A DNA stretch of 64,000 bases, from assembly GCA_028673005.1 (NCBI GenBank), contig CM054113.1:206203504-206267503 (forward strand). Direction: 5' to 3'. Positions 58,881 through 64,000 of this stretch are shown piece after piece. How positions within the stretch are numbered: position 1 is the first letter of the stretch; every line of letters starts with the position of its first letter. Both the position numbers and the translations under genes were made by a program. Origin of the DNA: Tanypteryx hageni (taxonomy: Eukaryota > Arthropoda > Insecta > Odonata > Petaluridae). The notes below the pieces were generated by a model. That model was given only the letters and a program-made list of their open reading frames with translations, was not told the DNA's origin and made no database searches.

Positions 58881-61045
58881 TTGTCTTTCGTTACCCCAGT
58901 ACACCAACCCGCCTTCATCGCCGCTCACCCCACATTTGCGCGCTCCGTTTTAAAACATCGATCGGTCAGGGTTCGGAGGTTTTGGATTACGGGAGAAAGA
59001 GAGAGAGAGAGGGTACCGAAGGCGAGGTCGCCCTCTCGGTCGCGTAGGGGTTGGACGTCTGAAAAAAAAGTGACTCGCGAACTAAAAGGGTGAAGGTCTG
59101 GGACCTTTTGACGTCTAATTATGTCACTCTAGTTCGAAGGTAATCGTCTTTTAGTGCAAGCGGGGCGTGATTTTTGCGTCCCCTGGTATATGAGGATCTT
59201 ATAGCGTTAAAAAAATTGCTCTTTTTCCTAAGGAGGTGTGAAGAGAGTTTAAATATGAGAATGCGTTTTGATCGTTCCGTTATTTGCTGCTATAAAACTC
59301 TTGAGATCGATACCCTTGAGCTTTGGAATGTAATAAAATATTGTTCGATTAAAATAAGCCTATAAAAAAATGAGTGACAGTTTAATGACTACGATAGTCA
59401 TTTTTTACAGGCATATCTTTTGATGGTCTATCCCTGCGTTGCAAGTTTTATAATAATTTCACACATTCTAACAATTAAAATTTGGATAGCGTTGTGATTG
59501 GCCAAAAGAACGATAGGACGGTACTTAACAACTTTTACGTGCTATATAACTCATAAATCGCAATTCATAATGTTTTTCGCCTTATGATTTTTATAATTGA
59601 AAGTGAATTTACAAAAACATGGTAATATACTATAACAGAAAGAGAATCCTAATTATTTAGATCCTTAGGTTTTCTCTCAATTTTATTACTTTCTTTCGTT
59701 AATGCTTATTGTTTCATTGTGCTTACAAATAAAATAGATTAAGTGCGCACACATTAAGGTAACTTTTTTTAATTTCCGTGATAACTTTCTATTTATTTGT
59801 ATCAGATAATTTTATCTCAACTTCTTGTGCATATTTTGTTGTGATTTATTGGGAATATATTTAAAATTTTCGTCGAAAACATCCTTTGACGAATTTTACT
59901 ATAATGAAGCAATTGATGGAAAACCAATGAATTTAGTCAATGATGAGAGGTTTTTATTCTCTTAAAAGCAAATTTGATTGAAATGGAAAATCATCATTGA
60001 ATTGAATTTGCTGCCAAAATTCTTATAGACGCTTCAGTAGAGAAAGCTGAAGTATTTAATGAACAAAAGTCGCTCACATTTTATTATATTTAATTAAAAG
60101 TTATATTTAAAGTTTCGCAAGAAATAGTTCATTGAATGAGTATAGCATTTGATCCTATTAAATGAAGACTTTGAATATGAAATGTACATACTATACTGTA
60201 GGATTTGAACCATAACATTTCGAAAAAACGCTATTTAAAACTCATTAAAATTTTTTTTATGACAGTGGAAAGACCGTTCTCCGCGTATCATCGAGAAATA
60301 TGGCAACACGTTACTATACAGCAATTATTAAATTAGTTTATATCCTTTTCTAAATGTTCCAAATTTCCTATATTTTTGGAAGCAGTAATTCTATCCCAGT
60401 CATGTTATTTTAATACTAACTTTAGGGGAGGTGATGACTTCTTATGTCAAATTTGAAGGGATCAAACAATTTTGAGTTTTAAGGTTTTCACAATACTGCT
60501 TGATACAAGTAGTATGTACATATTTGCCCTTTACATTTATGGAACCTTATTATGGACGCCTTAAAATTTAAACATCTCACATGATTTCTTTTTTCATGAA
60601 CAACATATACGACCAGGTAACTAATTATCGCGCCACTCATCTCCACTCCATAATAAATCCTTCAATAAAAACTCGCATAATCACCTACGTCGCTTTACAG
60701 AGGGAAGTTGTTTAGATACGAGGTTCGGAAGCGAAGGCTCTTTTTTCTCTCTCTCTCATTTTGAGATGGAGGAGAGAAGGGAGGAGTTAATTTTTTATCA
60801 GCCACATCTGGACCGCTTTTCCACGCTTCCGCAATGCGCAAAATACGAATAAAGTTGCACCCGCAGCGGCGTTGTGTGTTCCCCATCCCGCACGCTCCCT
60901 CCGCCTTTGGTTAATTTAATTTTTTTTTAACGAACGGGAGACGAAGTCCTGTTCGGTGGATAACTCTTTAACGTGGCGATTAGCGGAAACGGGGCGGAAG
61001 CGGCGATGGTGCACACGGGGTCAGTCCTGGGGTCGCGATTTGTTG
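58881..61045. other. Non-coding stretch
   Basis: 58.9-59.1 kb and 60.8-61.04 kb are GC-richer; 59.1-60.7 kb is very AT-rich. No gene or element end recognised. Confidence 0.5.
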
Positions 61046-61086
61046 GATATCATCATCATCATCATGCTTCTGTCCGAAGACAGGTT

Positions 61087-61707
61087 TTAACTGAATCGCT
61101 GCCTCCATTTCTCTCTCTCCCTAGAAGCCTCTTTTATACCTCTATAAGTATTATATCCCTGCTTTATATTATCTAATATTCCTATTCTTTTTCTCCCTCT
61201 TCCCCTTCTTCCACTAATTTTTCCTTCTAAGATCGTCCTTTGTAAACACTGTCTTCTCAATATGTGCCCTATCCAATTTGCTTTTCTTTTCCTGATTGTT
61301 TTTATTAGCGTCCTTTCTTCTCCCACCATTTCTAATACTTCTTCGTTTCTCTTCCTCTCTGTCCATTTCCCTTTCATCATTCTTCTCCATACCCACATCT
61401 CAAAACTTTCTAAATATTTTTCCTCCTTTCTCCTTATCGTCCACGTCTCCGCACCATAAAGAGCTATGCTCCATATGTAGCATTTTGCTAATTTCTTCCT
61501 TGTTTCTAGATTTATTTTCTTGCTTGTGAGAAGCTCCTTCTTCTCGTTAAATGCTGCTTTTGCCATTGCAATCCTACTTCTGATGTCCTGTGTACTACTT
61601 CCATCCTGTGCTAAAATACTGCCGAGATATTTGAAACTACTTACTTGTTCCAATTTTTTGCCATTTACCATTATATTTAATTCTTTATGTTCCTTTGAAA
61701 CCACCAT
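61087..61707 (-). CDS. RTE LINE protein, C-terminal part (second frame)
   Basis: This frame continues the polymerase after a frameshift: NGKKLEQVSSFKYLGSIL (the conserved FKYLG block after the YADD motif), then IRSRIAMAKAAF, ALYGAETWTIRRKEEKYLES, WRRMMKGKWTERKR and NWIGHILRRQ, ending GRRGRGRKRIG and a short basic tail. The region is diagnostic of RTE-type proteins. It shares its layout with the fragment at 41838-42338. In an intact element it is not a separate gene. Confidence 0.88.
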   Translation of the reverse strand: MVVSKEHKELNIMVNGKKLEQVSSFKYLGSILAQDGSSTQDIRSRIAMAKAAFNEKKELLTSKKINLETRKKLAKCYIWSIALYGAETWTIRRKEEKYLESFEMWVWRRMMKGKWTERKRNEEVLEMVGEERTLIKTIRKRKANWIGHILRRQCLQRTILEGKISGRRGRGRKRIGILDNIKQGYNTYRGIKEASREREKWRQRFS

Positions 61708-64000
61708 GACTTTCGTTTTTCTGTATTGATTTTCATTCCATATTGTTGGCCAACCTCAACTAGTCTGTCTGTCATCCTCTGAAGCTCTTTCTCGCCTTCT
61801 GCTATTAAGCCCTGATCATCTGCGTATTTAATGGTGGTAATACTTTCACCTCCTATCTTAAATCCTTTCTCTTCCATCAACGCTTCTTCTGTTATTGTTT
61901 CTGCATAAATATTAAATATCGCTGGTGAAATAGGACAACCCTGCCTCACTCCCCTCCCTATTGAAGTACTTTCTGTTTCTTCTCCTTCAACCCTGACTCT
62001 AATCTTTTGATCAAAGTAAAGGTTTCTAAGCAGTCTTTTATCTTTCCAATCTATTCCTATTTTGTTTAAAATACCCAGCATTTTATCCCATTTCACTCGG
62101 TCAAAAGCTTTTTCCCAATCTACAAAACAAAAATACATATCTTTATTGACTTCTAGCGCTCTTTCTATCATGATCCTCATACATCCTATAGCATCTCTAG
62201 TCCCCCTTCCTCTTCTAAAACCAAACTGATTATCTTGCAGCTCCTTTTCTATTTTACATTCAATTCTTTTGGTTATTATTCTGGTTAGAACTTTAGCTGT
62301 ATGAGAAATTAAACTAATAGTTCTGTAATCCTTACAACATTTTGCATTGTTCTTTTTCTCCAGTGGTACCATCACAACATCTAAAAAATCTTCAGGCCAT
62401 ACGCCAGTATCATATACTTGGTTAAAAAATTTTGTGAGTTGCTTAACTGCTTTAGACCCCAAAACCTTAAGAACGTCCACGGGTATATCATCACTCCCAA
62501 CAGCCTTCCTTCTTTTCATGTCATCAATTGCTCTTTTAACTTCAGACTCGAGAATACTTGGTCCTAGCTGATCTTCTTCCACATCCTCTTTTTCATTTAA
62601 TTCAATATTTCTTGGCTTTCCTTCTTTGTCATACAGAACCTCAATGTATTCTTTCCAGACATTCTTTACATTGTCTGGCTCCGAGACTATTTTACCACTT
62701 TTGTTCATGATTCCTTTACGTCCTATCTTTCTTGCTTTTTTCTTGAATAGTTCCCTTGCTTTGCTATACATGAGGTCTGTTCTACAAATTCTTTCACATT
62801 CGACAATCTCCTCGCATTTCTCATTTATCCACTGTTCTCTGGCTTTATCTGTTTCCCTTCTTAAAGCATTATTTAACTCCTTGTACTTTCTTTGGCCTTC
62901 TTCAGTGTTTATGTTCTTCCACTTTCTCCGCTCTTCCATCTTTTGCAGCATGGCTGCTGTGATCCAGGGTTTTTTGTTTCTTTCACCCGTTATCTTTCCT
63001 ACCTTCTTTTCCATTACATCTTTAATGTTGCTATGGATGTATCTCCACTCCTCATCTACATTCTTCCTATTTTCTTCATCTCTCTCCCCCAACCTTTCCT
63101 CCAGCTCAGTCATAATAGCCTCCTTGTTTTTAAGGAGTTCCTCTAAGTTCCATTTCTTGTTAACTCTTATGTTTCTCTTAACGCTCTTCAGTCTACATTG
63201 TATATTTGCCACCAAAAGGTTGTGGTCAGAATCGATATCTGCCCCTGGTAGTGTTTTCACATTTTTAATGCTATTTCTAAATCTTTCATTGACTAGTATG
63301 TAATCTATCTGGTATCGTCTCTGGTCTCCTGGGCTTCTCCATGTGTAAAGTCTCCGCTGGTGATGCTTAAACCATGTATTAGTTACAATTAATCTATTTC
63401 TATGGCAGAATTCCACAAGTTTATCCCCTCTTTCATTTCTCTTCCCTAGTCCATATTTTCCCACTATGTTATCTTCCTGTCCCTCTCCGACTACACTGTT
63501 CCAATCTCCCATTACTATGGTGGTGATCCTTCCTTTTCCCTCCTCCTCCAATATCTCCATAATATGTTCATAGATTTCATCTACTTCGTCATCGCCAGCA
63601 TTAGTCGTTGGCATATACACTTGAATTATAAGCATTTCCACTGGCTCCATCTGAAGTTTTACGGCTATTAATCTATCATTAACTGTCACTACCTTGCTAA
63701 TTCTTTCAGCTATCTCTTTTCTCATTAAAATCCCCACTCCCCTTTCCTTTTTCTCCCCTCCCGAGTAAATAATCTTAAATTCGTCTGAATTTATCTCGCC
63801 TTCTCCTTCCCACCGAACTTCACTAAGACCTACTATACCTACATTATTCCTTCTCATTTCCCTTTTTAAGTTCTCTAGTTTACCCCCTGAATTCATAGTC
63901 CTAACATTCCATGTGCCTATTCTTAATTTCTCACCACTTGCTTTCCTATTAATGTTAAATTTCCTCTGTGCATCCCCTAGGGTAGTCCCCACCCGGAGAT
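61677..64000 (-). CDS. RTE LINE endonuclease-reverse transcriptase (main frame, 5' incomplete)
   Basis: An APE-type endonuclease comes first: GTWNVRTM (Asn at residue 29, counting from 63992), LSEVRW (Glu 58), QVYMPTT, MGDWNSVVG and the SDHNLL end block. A linker of about 170 residues follows, then the reverse transcriptase with SDDIPVDVLK, DYRTISLISHTAKV, FGFRRGRGTRDA, FVDWEKAFD (623-631), GVRQGCPISP and YADD (723-726). All catalytic motifs are present. The protein nicks the target and copies its own RNA there by target-primed reverse transcription. A five-A run (61716-61720) shifts the frame; its last dozen residues here are therefore spurious, and the true C-terminus is in the frame at 61087-61707. 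No ATG start is visible; the frame is open to the window edge. Confidence 0.92.
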   Translation of the reverse strand, partial: LRVGTTLGDAQRKFNINRKASGEKLRIGTWNVRTMNSGGKLENLKREMRRNNVGIVGLSEVRWEGEGEINSDEFKIIYSGGEKKERGVGILMRKEIAERISKVVTVNDRLIAVKLQMEPVEMLIIQVYMPTTNAGDDEVDEIYEHIMEILEEEGKGRITTIVMGDWNSVVGEGQEDNIVGKYGLGKRNERGDKLVEFCHRNRLIVTNTWFKHHQRRLYTWRSPGDQRRYQIDYILVNERFRNSIKNVKTLPGADIDSDHNLLVANIQCRLKSVKRNIRVNKKWNLEELLKNKEAIMTELEERLGERDEENRKNVDEEWRYIHSNIKDVMEKKVGKITGERNKKPWITAAMLQKMEERRKWKNINTEEGQRKYKELNNALRRETDKAREQWINEKCEEIVECERICRTDLMYSKARELFKKKARKIGRKGIMNKSGKIVSEPDNVKNVWKEYIEVLYDKEGKPRNIELNEKEDVEEDQLGPSILESEVKRAIDDMKRRKAVGSDDIPVDVLKVLGSKAVKQLTKFFNQVYDTGVWPEDFLDVVMVPLEKKNNAKCCKDYRTISLISHTAKVLTRIITKRIECKIEKELQDNQFGFRRGRGTRDAIGCMRIMIERALEVNKDMYFCFVDWEKAFDRVKWDKMLGILNKIGIDWKDKRLLRNLYFDQKIRVRVEGEETESTSIGRGVRQGCPISPAIFNIYAETITEEALMEEKGFKIGGESITTIKYADDQGLIAEGEKELQRMTDRLVEVGQQYGMKINTEKRKSWWFQRNIKN

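Larger units (their letters stand above)
61049..64000 (-). mobile_element. RTE-clade LINE, nearly full length, cut by the window edge
   Basis: The minus strand carries an endonuclease-reverse transcriptase frame from the window edge to 61087 and ends in (ATG)n at 61061-61049, the kind of short 3' repeat seen in RTE elements. The 3' UTR is only about 40 bp, also typical of RTE. The 5' end lies beyond the window. Confidence 0.9.

Noticed and set aside
62626..63303. 225-aa plus-strand frame, hydrophobic
   Set aside because: Antisense shadow of the LINE endonuclease-reverse transcriptase.
1..64000. CRISPR arrays, bacterial operons or phage-type systems
   Set aside because: The sequence is eukaryotic in character; tandem repeats here lack spacers and no prokaryotic gene is present.

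Overview
The window looks like eukaryotic, probably arthropod, genomic DNA: AT-rich, with long AT, CT/GA and AC microsatellites, many degraded transposons and no recognisable host exon. I found no rRNA gene, no intact tRNA gene and no conserved host protein. Nearly all short open frames here are chance ORFs, often in polypyrimidine or polypurine tracts. The species cannot be named from this sequence; arthropod is an inference from the mix of element types (RTE and jockey/CR1-like LINEs, pogo, hAT MITEs, a Helitron, a possible Penelope-like fragment).

Layout. 1-9.6 kb: non-coding DNA with a cluster of hAT-type MITEs at 5.07-6.18 kb (three elements, one nested, 8-bp target duplications), another at 7.1 kb, and the first copy of a dispersed non-autonomous family ('family A', 7.9-8.6 kb). 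9.67-10.1 kb: the C-terminal end of a Helitron helicase. 10.95 kb: a short motif resembling part of a hammerhead ribozyme or Penelope-type repeat. 12.0-13.2 kb: a purine-to-pyrimidine switch followed by a hAT MITE. 16.8-17.9 kb: family B copy and another MITE. 19.6-23.4 kb: a long hairpin, then a decayed pogo/Tigger-type DNA transposon with HTH, DDE and PHD-like parts, carrying repeated subterminal 13-14-mers and an inserted foldback element with a tRNA-like core.

25.6-34.5 kb: a 214-bp duplication, a second copy of the 17.7-kb MITE, a LINE 3' tail with (TATC)n, hAT MITEs, family A copy 2, and a 741-bp hAT MITE containing a 403-bp MITE that is a tandem dimer. 34.5-49.5 kb: simple-sequence DNA, GC-richer CpG-containing stretches, a 15-bp minisatellite inside an imperfect inverted repeat (40.1-41.0 kb), an RTE LINE fragment (41.8-42.4 kb) and a long G-rich minisatellite (43.6-43.9 kb).

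49.5-64 kb: family A/B copy 3, a 5'-truncated jockey/CR1-like LINE fragment (52.2-53.1 kb), a short TATA-containing insertion beside it, two tRNA-derived SINE-like units (55.5-55.7 kb), a 16-bp tandem repeat (58.6 kb) and, on the minus strand from 61.05 kb to the window edge, a nearly intact RTE-clade LINE broken by one visible frameshift.

The genes do not form a pathway. What the window shows is layered transposon insertion: several insertions have perfect target-site duplications, so their nesting order can be read directly.
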